Below are positions 46,552-55,747 of a stretch of 64,000 nucleotides of DNA, in pieces. The stretch comes from Pseudomonas chlororaphis. GTDB lineage: Bacteria > Pseudomonadota > Gammaproteobacteria > Pseudomonadales > Pseudomonadaceae. The translations under genes and the position numbers were made by a program. The stretch's first letter is position 1; each line of letters starts with the position of its first letter. Below the pieces are notes generated by a model. The model had not been told where the DNA came from. It did no database searches and worked only from the letters and a program-made list of their open reading frames with translations. The DNA is taken from assembly GCF_003731765.1 (NCBI RefSeq), contig NZ_MOAL01000003.1, forward strand, positions 620,001 through 684,000, given 5' to 3'.

Positions 46552-47928
46552 ATGGGTATTCAGGGATACAGCGCAGCAGAGCGCCTGGAACGGTTGCCCA
46601 TCAGCGGTTACCACCGGGTTATTTTCATCATCATTGCCTTGGCGTTTTTCTTCGACTCCATGGACTTGGCGATGATGACGTTTCTCCTGGGCTCGATTAA
46701 AACCGAGTTCGGTTTGAGTTCGGCCCAGGCCGGGCTGCTGGCCAGCTCGAGTTTCTTCGGCATGGTGCTGGGGGCATCGCTGTCGGGCATGCTGGCCGAC
46801 CGCTTCGGGCGCAAGCCGGTGTTCCAGTGGAGCATCGTGCTCTGGGGCGTCGCCAGTTACCTGTGTTCCACGGCCCAGACCGTGGACAGCCTGACGCTGT
46901 TCCGGGTGCTGCTGGGCATCGGCATGGGCATGGAATTTCCCATTGCCCAGTCGATGCTGTCGGAGATGATTCCGGCCAAGCGTCGCGGTCGCTACATCGC
47001 CTTGATGGACGGTTTCTGGCCCCTCGGGTTTGTCGCCGCCGGGGTGCTGTCGTATTTCCTCCTGCCGCTGATTGGCTGGCGCGACATCTTCCTGGTGTTG
47101 GCGATTCCGGCGGTGTTCGTGCTGGTGATCCGTTTCTTTATTCCCGAATCGCCACGCTGGCTGGAACAGGCCGGGCGCCACGCCGACGCGGACCAGGTGC
47201 TCTGCGCAATCGAGGACAAGGTGCGGGCTTCCCTGGGGCGTAGCGAGCTGCCGGAACCGATCCGCCTGCCCCGGGTGGAAAGTGCCCCGGGCACCTTTTT
47301 CTCGGCCCTGGCGCAGATCTGGTCGCCGCAGTATCGCCAGCGCACGATGATGATCTGGAGTGTGTGGTTCTTTGCCTTGCTGGGTTTTTATGGCCTGACT
47401 TCCTGGCTCAGCGCCTTGCTCCAGCAGTCGGGGTTCGCGGTCACGCAGTCGGTGTATTACACGGTGCTGATTTCCCTGGGCGGGATTCCCGGCTTCCTGA
47501 TGGCGGCCTGGCTGGTTGAGCGCTGGGGGCGCAAGCCGGTGTGCATCGTCACCTTGCTGGGTGGCGGCGTCATGGCATTTTTCTATGGGCAGAGCGCCGT
47601 GTTCGGCGGCAACGTCAGCTTGCTGATCGGCTCGGGCCTGCTGATGCAGTTCTTTCTGTTCGGCATGTGGGCCGTGCTCTACACCTACACGCCGGAGCTG
47701 TACCCCACGTCAGCGCGGGCCACGGGGTCGGGCTTCGCTTCGGCGATTGGTCGGGTCGGTTCGTTGCTGGGGCCGCTGGTCACCGGGCTGGTATTCCCGA
47801 TTACCGGGCAGGGCGGGGTCTTCGCCCTGGGGGCGGCGTGCTTTGTGATTGCGGCAGGGGTGGTCTGGTTGTTCGGGATGGAAACCCGAGGCAAGACCCT
47901 GGAGGAGTTGAGCGAGGCGGGAAATTGA
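46552..47928 (+). CDS. MFS transporter, sugar-porter / aromatic acid type
   Basis: This 458-residue permease has 12 membrane helices. Motif A reads GMLADRFGRKP, with the second-half equivalent AWLVERWGRKP. The motifs ESPRWL, RGRYIAL and PELYPTSARATGSG are typical of the sugar/organic-acid porter branch. The substrate is not evident. The start at 46552 is preferred over ATG 46522 because of a G-rich site 6 bp upstream. A REP pair separates it from the convergent adenine deaminase. Confidence 0.85.
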   Translation: MGIQGYSAAERLERLPISGYHRVIFIIIALAFFFDSMDLAMMTFLLGSIKTEFGLSSAQAGLLASSSFFGMVLGASLSGMLADRFGRKPVFQWSIVLWGVASYLCSTAQTVDSLTLFRVLLGIGMGMEFPIAQSMLSEMIPAKRRGRYIALMDGFWPLGFVAAGVLSYFLLPLIGWRDIFLVLAIPAVFVLVIRFFIPESPRWLEQAGRHADADQVLCAIEDKVRASLGRSELPEPIRLPRVESAPGTFFSALAQIWSPQYRQRTMMIWSVWFFALLGFYGLTSWLSALLQQSGFAVTQSVYYTVLISLGGIPGFLMAAWLVERWGRKPVCIVTLLGGGVMAFFYGQSAVFGGNVSLLIGSGLLMQFFLFGMWAVLYTYTPELYPTSARATGSGFASAIGRVGSLLGPLVTGLVFPITGQGGVFALGAACFVIAAGVVWLFGMETRGKTLEELSEAGN

Positions 47929-47931
47929 GGT

Positions 47932-47985
47932 TCGCCGGCAAGCCGGCTCCTACACGAACCTGTAGGAGCCGGCTTGCCGGCGAAG
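47932..47985. repeat. REP pair (REPIN) between convergent genes
   Basis: TCGCCGGCAAGCCGGCTCCTA and its exact inverse TAGGAGCCGGCTTGCCGGCG are separated by about 10 bp (CACGAACCTG). This is the P. fluorescens REP doublet. It sits between the MFS and adenine deaminase stops and probably also works as a terminator. Confidence 0.92.
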
Positions 47986-47989
47986 GCCG

Positions 47990-49006
<1,017 letters not shown>

Positions 49007-49054
49007 CTACAGGCGGCGGGGCAACTATTCGGTAAAACCTGACCAGACGGTTGA

Positions 49055-50020
49055 TCAGGCCGGGTTCAACTCCCGGCGGTAAGCGTAAGTGTCGGCGAAG
49101 CGCGAGAGCAGGAATTCGGCGCAGGTGGTCACTGGGTACTTGGCCGGGTGCTCGGCGTCCTGGCAGCCCGGCAGGCATTCGATCAGGGTGTCCGGGTGGG
49201 GCTCGGCGAAGAACGGCATCGAGTAGCGATCCACGCCCAGGGGGCTGATGACCCGGTGCGGTGTGGACAGGTAACGGTCGTTGCTCCAGCGCGCCATCAT
49301 GTCCCCCAGGTTGACCACGAAGGTGCCGTCGATGGGCGGCGCGTCGATCCACTCGCCTTTGACGTTGCGTACCTGCAAACCGCCGGCCGTGTCCTGGTAC
49401 AGCAGGGTGATGCAGCCGTAGTCGGTGTGTGCGCCGGCCCCTTGTTGTTCCTCGGAGCTGGCGGTGTGGCGCGGCGGGTAGTGGATCATCCGCAGCACAC
49501 TGACCGGGTCGGTGAAACGACGGTCGAAAAAGTCGCGCTCGATGCCCAGGGCCAGGGTCATGGCCCGCAGCAGGGTCTGGGCCAGGGCCTGCATGTCCAG
49601 GTAGTGCTGCTCCATCAGGGCTTCCCAGCCGGGAATGGCCGGGTGGCGATTGGGGCCGCGCAAGGGTTTTTCTGCCAGCACCTCCGGATGCTCGGCCGGC
49701 AGGTGCAGGCCCATGTCGAAGGTTTCCTTGAGGTCGCTGGGCTTGTTCGGGTCCAGTTGCTCGGTGGCGATGGCGCCGTAGCCGCGGTGATGGCGGGTCT
49801 GGGTGATGTCGATCTTGAGCTTCTCGGCGGCGGGCTGGCCGAAGAAGTGCCGGGCGCTGTCCAGCAGTTGCTGGATGCGTTGCGGGCGGATCGGGTGCCC
49901 CTTGATGTAGAAAAAGCCCCACTCGCGGCAGGCACGGTCAATCGCCTGGGCGACGCTCTCCCAGCCTTGGGCCTGGTCACTGTAGAGGGGGCTGATGTCG
50001 ATGATGGGAAGCGAGTGCAT
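49055..50020 (-). CDS. 2-oxoglutarate/Fe(II)-dependent oxygenase (isopenicillin N synthase-like)
   Basis: This 321-residue protein has the DIOX_N and 2OG-FeII_Oxy domains. The iron triad is His198-Asp200 (GAHTDYG) and His255 (TPHRVI), with Arg265 (RYSMPFF) to bind 2-oxoglutarate. AAGGA precedes ATG 50020. It is the PA0147 equivalent. It lies between adenine deaminase and a BMP binding protein, suggesting a purine-related substrate, but none is known to me. Confidence 0.88.
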   Translation of the reverse strand: MHSLPIIDISPLYSDQAQGWESVAQAIDRACREWGFFYIKGHPIRPQRIQQLLDSARHFFGQPAAEKLKIDITQTRHHRGYGAIATEQLDPNKPSDLKETFDMGLHLPAEHPEVLAEKPLRGPNRHPAIPGWEALMEQHYLDMQALAQTLLRAMTLALGIERDFFDRRFTDPVSVLRMIHYPPRHTASSEEQQGAGAHTDYGCITLLYQDTAGGLQVRNVKGEWIDAPPIDGTFVVNLGDMMARWSNDRYLSTPHRVISPLGVDRYSMPFFAEPHPDTLIECLPGCQDAEHPAKYPVTTCAEFLLSRFADTYAYRRELNPA

Positions 50021-50086
50021 GGACGGTCCTTTTATTCTTATGCCGTGGCGAGGGGCCGGGCCCCAGGCCACGAATCGGGTGCGTGG

Positions 50087-51169
50087 TTATTTGGGAATAT
50101 CGGCCTTCATGCCTTCGACGTAGTAGTTCATCGACGCCAGCTCGGCGTTGCTGGCAACCACCCCGGTGGCGAGTTTTTCCACGCCGGCCTGGTCCTTGAT
50201 CGGCCCGGTGAAGGGGTGGAACTCGCCGCTCTTGATGCTGGCGATCAACTGCTCGGCCTGGCCTTTGACGTCGCTCGGCACCAGGTCGCTGATGGGCAGT
50301 TCAACCGTGCCTTCTTTCAAACCGCCCCAGTAGTCCTGGGGTTTCCAGCTGTGGTCGATCACGCTCTGGGTGGCCTGGATGTAGTGCGGGCCCCAGTTGT
50401 TGACGATGGAGGTCAGCACGGCCTTGGGGCCGAAGTGGGCCATGTCCGAGGCGTAGCCCACGGCGTACACGCCGCGTCGTTCGGCGGCCTGGATCGGCGC
50501 CGGGCTGTCGGTGTGCTGGAAGATCACGTCGGCGCCTTGGTCGATCAGGGCGTTGGCGGCGTCGGCTTCCTTGCCCGGGTCGAACCAGGAGTTGACCCAC
50601 ACCACCTTGATCTCGGTGCCCGGGTTGTACTTGTTCAGGGCCAGCTGGATGGCGTTGATGTCGCGAATCACTTCAGGGATCGGGAAGGACGCCACGTAGC
50701 CGATCTTCTTGGTCTTGGTCATCTTCGCCGCGAGAAAACCGCCGACGTAGCGACCTTCATAGGTGCGCGCCAAGTAGGTGCCGAGGTTCTTGTCCTGCTT
50801 GTAGCCGGTGGCGTGTTCGAAGGTCACCTTGGGGAACTGTTTGGCGACTTTCAGGGTGGGGTTCATGTAGCCGAAGGACGTGGTGAAGATCAGGTCGTAC
50901 TTGTCCTTGGCCATGTTGCGGATGACCCGCTCGGCATCGGCGCCCTCGGCGACGTTCTCCACGTAGTTGGTCTTGATCTGGTCGCCGAATTTCTCCATCA
51001 GGGCCTTGCGCCCCTGTTCATGCTGATAGGTCCAGCCGTGGTCACCGATGGGGCCGATATAGACGAAGCCGACTTTCAGCGGGTCGGCGGCGCTGGCGCT
51101 CAAGCCGACACTCAAGCCGATGGCCGCGGTCAGGGCGCACAGCAGCTTCTTCAACGGACGTTTATGCAT
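50087..51169 (-). CDS. BMP-family ABC substrate-binding protein (purine nucleoside type)
   Basis: This 360-residue protein has a Sec signal peptide (ALTAAIGLSVGLSASAA) and a BMP/PnrA-like domain (VGFVYIGPIGDHGWTYQHEQ, TSFGYMNP, GYVASFPIPEVIRDINA, HTDSPAPIQAA). The family binds purine nucleosides or nucleobases. ATG 51169 is preferred over ATG 51184, because TGGAG is better spaced. Its ATPase and permeases are at 55748-59357, so the importer is split by other genes. Confidence 0.9.
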   Translation of the reverse strand: MHKRPLKKLLCALTAAIGLSVGLSASAADPLKVGFVYIGPIGDHGWTYQHEQGRKALMEKFGDQIKTNYVENVAEGADAERVIRNMAKDKYDLIFTTSFGYMNPTLKVAKQFPKVTFEHATGYKQDKNLGTYLARTYEGRYVGGFLAAKMTKTKKIGYVASFPIPEVIRDINAIQLALNKYNPGTEIKVVWVNSWFDPGKEADAANALIDQGADVIFQHTDSPAPIQAAERRGVYAVGYASDMAHFGPKAVLTSIVNNWGPHYIQATQSVIDHSWKPQDYWGGLKEGTVELPISDLVPSDVKGQAEQLIASIKSGEFHPFTGPIKDQAGVEKLATGVVASNAELASMNYYVEGMKADIPK

Positions 51170-51283
51170 GAATTGGAGCTCCATATTGTTGTGGGGGTTG
51201 GCGGGAAGGGCTAATGCAAATAGCTGACCAACAAGACAACAAAAGGAATTTTCGCCAACAACCCCTCTGTTAGAGGGATCGGC

Positions 51284-51307
51284 TGCAGGAGCCGGCGTGC
51301 CGGCGAA
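51284..51307 (+). repeat. Single REP element
   Basis: TGCAGGAGCCGGCGTGCCGG plus CGAA is a slightly altered REP copy upstream of chaA. A small hairpin (CCCTCT/AGAGGG, 51263-51277) precedes it. Confidence 0.75.
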
Positions 51308-51436
51308 GCTGTTTCAGGAACCAACCCGGTGCGCCGCGCCTGAGCGTGGTGCACTAACGTCTAACGAAACATTAGTGACTCGCAGCAGTCTGTAGCTCAT
51401 CTCCTGTCTTTGTTTCGAATTGTGTAAAGGACTGCA

Positions 51437-52528
51437 ATGCTCACTTCCCTCAAGCAAGAAAGCTTCCTGCTGCTTGCCCTGCTCGCGGCGCTGGCCGCTT
51501 TCGCCCTCGAACACCTGTTGCTCAACAACGGCCAGGGCGTGGCCCTGATCGCCGGGTTGGTGCTGATCGGCTTTATCGTCGTCGCCTCGATGCGCGTGGC
51601 CCATCACGCCGAACTGCTGGCGGAAAAGGTCGGCGACCCTTACGGCACCATGATCCTGACCCTGGCCGCGGTGCTGGTGGAGGTGGTGATCCTGGCCATC
51701 ATGATGAGCAACGAGGCCTCGCCGACCCTGGTTCGCGACACCATCTATTCGGCAGTGATGCTCGACATCAATGGCATCCTCGGCCTGGCGGCGCTGATGG
51801 GCGGCATCAAGCACGGTGAGCAGTCATACAACGACGACTCGGCGCGCACCTACAGCGTGATGATCCTCACCGCCATGGGCGTGTCGATGGTGGTGCCGGA
51901 GTTTATTCCCGAGGCGGACTGGAAGGCGTATTCGGCGTTCACCATTGGCGCCATGGTGGTGCTCTACACCTTGTTCCTGCGCATGCAGGTCGGGCCCCAC
52001 AGCTACTTCTTCAGCTACAGCTACCCGGAAAAACGCCGCAAGCAGGAGCCCCTGGAACAACAGGCCCAGGCGGTCAACCTGGGGCTGAGCATCGGCATCC
52101 TGGTGTTTGGCGTGGTGGTGATTGGCGCCCTGGCCGAAGTGATGTCCAAGACCCTGGACCTGGGTCTGGAAGGCACTGGTGCGCCGCCGGTGATCACGGC
52201 GATCCTGGTGGCGGCAATTTCCGCCGCGCCGGAGATTCTCACCGCCTTGCGTGCGGCCCTGGCCAACCGGATGCAGTCGGTGGTCAACGTGGCCTTGGGG
52301 GCCTCGTTGTCCACGGTGATCCTCACCGTGCCGGTGATGGAAGCGATGGCGCTGTACACCGGCCAGCCCTTCCAGATGGCGATGACGCCGGTGCAGACGG
52401 TGATGGTGTTGATCACCCTGGTGGTCAGCGCGATCAACCTCAATGACGGTGAGACCAATGCCATCGAGGGCATGACCCACTTCGTGCTGTTCGCCACCTT
52501 CATCATGTTGTCGTTGTTGGGGCTGTAA
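51437..52528 (+). CDS. chaA: Ca2+/H+ antiporter, ChaA type
   Basis: This 363-residue membrane protein has about 11 helices and the two CaCA repeats. The first is EKVGDPYGTMILTLAAVLVE and the second PPVITAILVAAISAAPEIL, both containing the conserved Pro/Glu elements. It should exchange Ca2+ (and perhaps Na+/K+) for protons at the inner membrane. It is alone on the plus strand within the purine block and has REP sequences on both sides. Confidence 0.88.
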   Translation: MLTSLKQESFLLLALLAALAAFALEHLLLNNGQGVALIAGLVLIGFIVVASMRVAHHAELLAEKVGDPYGTMILTLAAVLVEVVILAIMMSNEASPTLVRDTIYSAVMLDINGILGLAALMGGIKHGEQSYNDDSARTYSVMILTAMGVSMVVPEFIPEADWKAYSAFTIGAMVVLYTLFLRMQVGPHSYFFSYSYPEKRRKQEPLEQQAQAVNLGLSIGILVFGVVVIGALAEVMSKTLDLGLEGTGAPPVITAILVAAISAAPEILTALRAALANRMQSVVNVALGASLSTVILTVPVMEAMALYTGQPFQMAMTPVQTVMVLITLVVSAINLNDGETNAIEGMTHFVLFATFIMLSLLGL

Positions 52529-52534
52529 GCATGG

Positions 52535-52580
52535 TTTCGCCGGCCAGCCCGCCCCCGTAGGAGCCGGCTTGCCGGCGAAA
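52535..52580. repeat. Imperfect REP pair after chaA
   Basis: TTTCGCCGGC (52535-52544) and GCCGGCGAAA (52571-52580) are inverted arms. The right-hand copy (GTAGGAGCCGGCTTGCCGG) is canonical and the left is decayed. It lies between the convergent chaA and 8-oxoguanine deaminase genes. Confidence 0.85.
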
Positions 52581-52588
52581 GCGCCCGA

Positions 52589-53947
52589 TCAGGCGCCGCC
52601 GATCAATTCCCGCGCAGCCTGCCGGTGATCGGCAATCAAGCCCCTCACATCCAACCCATCCACCTGCCCGTCGATCACTCGCCACTGGCCGCCGACCATC
52701 ACCCGGTCCGCCCGATCGGCGCCACACAACAGCAAGGCCGACAACGGATCGTGACTGCCGGAGAAGCGCAGCTCATCCAGCTTGAACAGGGCCAGGTCGG
52801 CCTGTTTGCCCACGGCCAATTCGCCGATGTCCGTACGCCCCAACAACTGCGCCGAGCCGCGAGTGGCCCAGCCCAGCACTAATTCCGGGGTGATCTTTTC
52901 GGCGCCATAGCGCAGGCGTTGCAGGTACAGGGCCTGGCGGGTTTCGAGGATCATGTTCGAGGCGTCGTTGGACGCCGAACCATCCACCCCCAGCCCGATC
53001 GGCGCACCGGCGGCGCTCAGTTCCAGGGTCGGGCAGATGCCCGAGGCCAGGCGCATGTTGGAGCTTGGGCAATGGCAGATGCCGGTGCCTGCGGCGCCGA
53101 GGCGGGCGATTTCGTCGGGGTTGAAGTGAATGCCGTGGGCCAGCCAGGTGCGCGGGCCGAGCCAGCCGACGCTGTCCAGGTAATCCACGGTGCGCAGGCC
53201 GAAGCGCTGCAGGCAGAAGTCTTCTTCGTCGAGGGTTTCGGCCAGGTGGGTGTGCAGGCGCACATCCAATCGTTCGGCCATTTCAGCGCTGGCGCGCATG
53301 ATTTCCGGGGTCACGGAAAACGGCGAGCAGGGCGCCAGGGCGATCTGGATCTGCGCGCCGTCGCCACGCTCGTGGTAGGCCTGGATCAGGCGCTGGCTGT
53401 CTTCGAGAATCACCGTGCCTTGTTGCACTGTCTGCTGCGGCGGCAGCCCGCCGTCGGCTTCCCCCAGGCTCATGGAGCCGCGGGTGAGCATGGCGCGCAT
53501 GCCCAGTTCGCGCACGCTTTCCACCTGCACGTCGATGGCGTTTTCCAGGCCTTCGGGAAACAAATAGTGGTGATCGGCGGCGGTGGTGCAGCCCGACAGC
53601 AGCAGCTCGGCCAGGGCCACCTTGCTCGCCAGGGCGAGTTTTTCCGGGGTCAGCCGGGCCCACACCGGGTACAGGGTTTTCAGCCAGGGGAACAGCGGCT
53701 GGTTGACCACCGGTGCCCAGGCTCGGGTCAGGGTTTGGTAGAAGTGATGATGGGTGTTGATCAGGCCCGGCAGGATCACATGTTCGCGGGCATCGAACGT
53801 GCGCTCGCAGGGTGTGCCGGGTTGTTGCCCGGCCGCGAGCACCTCGACAATCAAACCGTCTTGCAGCACCAGGCCGCCACGGGCATCGAGGCCGTTGGCA
53901 GTGAAAATGGCCAGGGGATTTTTTAACCAGGTACGGGTCGCAGGCAT
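52589..53947 (-). CDS. 8-oxoguanine deaminase (amidohydrolase, Pa0142 type)
   Basis: This 452-residue amidohydrolase has LPGLINTHHHFYQ (metal HxH, 66-68), HTHLAETLDEED, LAHGIHF and GVDGSASND. The sequence type matches P. aeruginosa Pa0142, characterised as 8-oxoguanine deaminase, which converts 8-oxoguanine to uric acid. Its presence fits the purine degradation theme. It is transcribed like the adenine deaminase group, but chaA intervenes. Confidence 0.88.
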   Translation of the reverse strand: MPATRTWLKNPLAIFTANGLDARGGLVLQDGLIVEVLAAGQQPGTPCERTFDAREHVILPGLINTHHHFYQTLTRAWAPVVNQPLFPWLKTLYPVWARLTPEKLALASKVALAELLLSGCTTAADHHYLFPEGLENAIDVQVESVRELGMRAMLTRGSMSLGEADGGLPPQQTVQQGTVILEDSQRLIQAYHERGDGAQIQIALAPCSPFSVTPEIMRASAEMAERLDVRLHTHLAETLDEEDFCLQRFGLRTVDYLDSVGWLGPRTWLAHGIHFNPDEIARLGAAGTGICHCPSSNMRLASGICPTLELSAAGAPIGLGVDGSASNDASNMILETRQALYLQRLRYGAEKITPELVLGWATRGSAQLLGRTDIGELAVGKQADLALFKLDELRFSGSHDPLSALLLCGADRADRVMVGGQWRVIDGQVDGLDVRGLIADHRQAARELIGGA

Positions 53948-54051
53948 GGTGGCCGGCTCCTCTGAAAGTGGGTTCAGGTTAGCCAGCTCAGTGTTGCCCT
54001 GTCTGCTGATCCAGGGGCGTCAGGATCGACGCGGGGAGCAGTTTACGGCGA

Positions 54052-54110
54052 GACCGCGTTGCGGTCTATCGCGGGCAAGCGCCACGTCTGTAGAGGCGCT
54101 TGTTCGCGAT
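54052..54110. repeat. Second-type REP palindrome and small hairpin
   Basis: ATCGCGGGCAAGCGCC (54068-54083) pairs imperfectly with GGCGCTTGTTCGCGAT (54095-54110). This is another Pseudomonas REP class. An AGACCGC/GCGGTCT hairpin lies just before. It lies downstream of the SDR stop, in the 183-bp gap before the 8-oxoguanine deaminase start. Confidence 0.75.
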
Positions 54111-54130
54111 GACGTGCGTTCAGGCGCCAC

Positions 54131-54817
54131 TTACCAAGGAATGGTCTCGCCCTTGTAGTTGACGAAGTGATGCCCGCCTTTGCCGGTGTAGGCGTTGACC
54201 TGGGCGATCAAGCCGCGGGTGCTGGTTTCCACGTCGATGTCAGCGCCTTCGCCGCCCATGTCGGTTTTCACCCAGCCCGGGTGCAGGGACAGCACGGTGA
54301 GTTTCTGCTCGCCCAACTGGCTGATAAAGCTGTTGGTCATGGAGTTCAGCGCCGCCTTGCTGGCCTTGTACAGCGCCAGTTCCGGGGCATCGGGCATGGT
54401 CACGCTGCCCAGCACCGAACTCATGAACGCCAGCACGCCGCTGCCCTGGCGGATCTGCCCGGCAAAGCGCTGGGCCAGGTTGATCGGTGCCACGGCGTTG
54501 GTGAAGAACAACTGGCCGACCTCCGCCTGGGTGGCGTGGCCCGGGAGCTGGTTGTCCGGGCCCTTGACCCCAGCATTGACGAACAGCAGGTCGAACACCT
54601 GGTCCTTGAGCTTCTGGTTGAGGGCGATCACCGCTTGCTGGTCGTCCATGTCCAGTTGTTCGATCTGAACCTTGCCCAGGGCCTGCAAGGCCTCGGCTTT
54701 GTGTGGGTTGCGCACGGTGGCGGTGACTTGCCAGCCGTCTTCCAGCAGGCGTTGTACCAGGCCGAGGCCCAGGCCCCGGGAGGCGCCGATGATCAGTGCG
54801 GTTTTTGGCGAAGACAT
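54131..54817 (-). CDS. Short-chain dehydrogenase/reductase (SDR)
   Basis: This 228-residue classical SDR has IIGASRGLG cofactor binding, NAG (FVNAGVKG), catalytic Ser in FMSSVLG and Tyr-Lys in YKASKAA. The substrate is unknown; similar proteins are annotated as C-factor-like oxidoreductases. It follows the MerR gene by 25 bp on the same strand and is probably co-transcribed with it. Confidence 0.85.
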   Translation of the reverse strand: MSSPKTALIIGASRGLGLGLVQRLLEDGWQVTATVRNPHKAEALQALGKVQIEQLDMDDQQAVIALNQKLKDQVFDLLFVNAGVKGPDNQLPGHATQAEVGQLFFTNAVAPINLAQRFAGQIRQGSGVLAFMSSVLGSVTMPDAPELALYKASKAALNSMTNSFISQLGEQKLTVLSLHPGWVKTDMGGEGADIDVETSTRGLIAQVNAYTGKGGHHFVNYKGETIPW

Positions 54818-54842
54818 GGAAGGATTCCTTGATGAGTGAGGA

Positions 54843-55193
54843 TCATGGATTCAATGGGCAGGCTTGCCCGAGCCGCTGCCGCAGCTCCTGGCGCAACTCG
54901 CCCAATTCGGCAATGCGGGTTTCGATCAGGTTCAATTTGTCTTGCAGCAATTGGCTGACGGCGCTGTCGGGATTGGGCGCCTGCCACAGGGCACCGACGC
55001 TGCTGCCGATTTCGCCGAGGCTAAAGCCCAGACGCTGGGCGGTCTTGATGTAGAGCACCAGTTGGACCATTTCCGCGGGGTAGTCGCGGTAACCGTTGGC
55101 GCTGCGCTGGGCGGCGATCAACCCGCGCTGCTCATAGAAGCGCAGGGTGTCGCGACTGACGGCGCAGGCCTCGGCCAGTTCTCCGATACGCAT
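54843..55193 (-). CDS. MerR-family transcriptional regulator
   Basis: This 116-residue protein has the MerR HTH (IGELAEACAVSRDTLRFYEQ, RGLI) and a coiled-coil. It has only two Cys (EACAV and QACPL), neither forming a metal-binding loop, so it probably senses an organic or redox signal. It is divergent from a small membrane-protein gene whose promoter has MerR-type geometry. Confidence 0.86.
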   Translation of the reverse strand: MRIGELAEACAVSRDTLRFYEQRGLIAAQRSANGYRDYPAEMVQLVLYIKTAQRLGFSLGEIGSSVGALWQAPNPDSAVSQLLQDKLNLIETRIAELGELRQELRQRLGQACPLNP

Positions 55194-55212
55194 GGGGAGA
55201 TCTCAAGAGTGC

Positions 55213-55243
55213 TTGACCCTGGAGCATACTCCAGGCTTTAGCC
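55213..55243 (+). promoter_or_regulatory. MerR-type promoter/operator for the membrane-protein gene
   Basis: A -35 TTGACC (55213-55218) and a -10-like TTAGCC (55238-55243) are separated by 19 bp. The spacer holds the inverted repeat CCTGGAG-CATA-CTCCAGG (55218-55235). This is the classic layout of a promoter activated by a MerR protein. Confidence 0.78.
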
Positions 55244-55275
55244 TGCGCGCTCCTTGAATCTATGGAGCTGTAGCT

Positions 55276-55740
55276 ATGTGGACTGCTGATCAATATCGCA
55301 AGTTGGTACGGGCCAGTGGCTGGTACGACTTGTTGGTGACCCTCGCCTTTGTCACGCCCTGGAGTTTTATCGCCCTGCACGGGCTGATGCAAAGCACGGC
55401 CCAGGCCTTGAACCTGCCGGGTGAACTGCCGCCCTTCGAGCCCATGCACAGGATGATGGCCAACCTGATGGGCTCGATTGTCTGCGTGTGGTCGGTGCTG
55501 CGGATTCGCGACCCGCAGCTGGCATTTGGGCGTTACGATGCCGTTGGCCGCATCCTGTTTGCCACCTGGCAGATCTACGCCCTGGCCCACGGGGCGACGG
55601 CGCTGATCGGGGTCATTCTGTTCTTCGAACTGGCATGGTGCGTGGCGCAACTGCTGCCGGTTCGCGCGAGTGCCCTTGAGCAGGTCGCCAGCAACCCGCT
55701 CCCCACGGACCTCCTGCAGGAGCCGGCTTGCCGGCGCTAA
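55276..55740 (+). CDS. Small membrane protein, probably MerR-regulated
   Basis: This 154-residue protein has about four hydrophobic segments (YDLLVTLAFVTPWSFIALHG, NLMGSIVCVWSVL, FATWQIYALAHGATALIG, VILFFELAWCVAQLL). It has no recognised family. The last codons (QEPACRR) are encoded by a REP sequence, so the C-terminus was probably altered by REP insertion. Its promoter has MerR-type spacing and an adjacent divergent merR gene. Confidence 0.75.
   Translation: MWTADQYRKLVRASGWYDLLVTLAFVTPWSFIALHGLMQSTAQALNLPGELPPFEPMHRMMANLMGSIVCVWSVLRIRDPQLAFGRYDAVGRILFATWQIYALAHGATALIGVILFFELAWCVAQLLPVRASALEQVASNPLPTDLLQEPACRR
55715..55736 (+). repeat. REP element overlapping the 3' end of a gene
   Basis: TGCAGGAGCCGGCTTGCCGG followed by CG is a canonical REP copy. 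It encodes part of the last eight codons of the upstream membrane protein and ends 1 bp before its stop codon. Confidence 0.88.
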
Positions 55741-55747
55741 GGCTTTA

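Noticed and set aside
49148..51214. 688-codon open frame on the plus strand across the oxygenase and BMP genes
   Set aside because: It is antisense to two well-supported genes and crosses their intergenic gap; codon composition is that of a mirrored frame.
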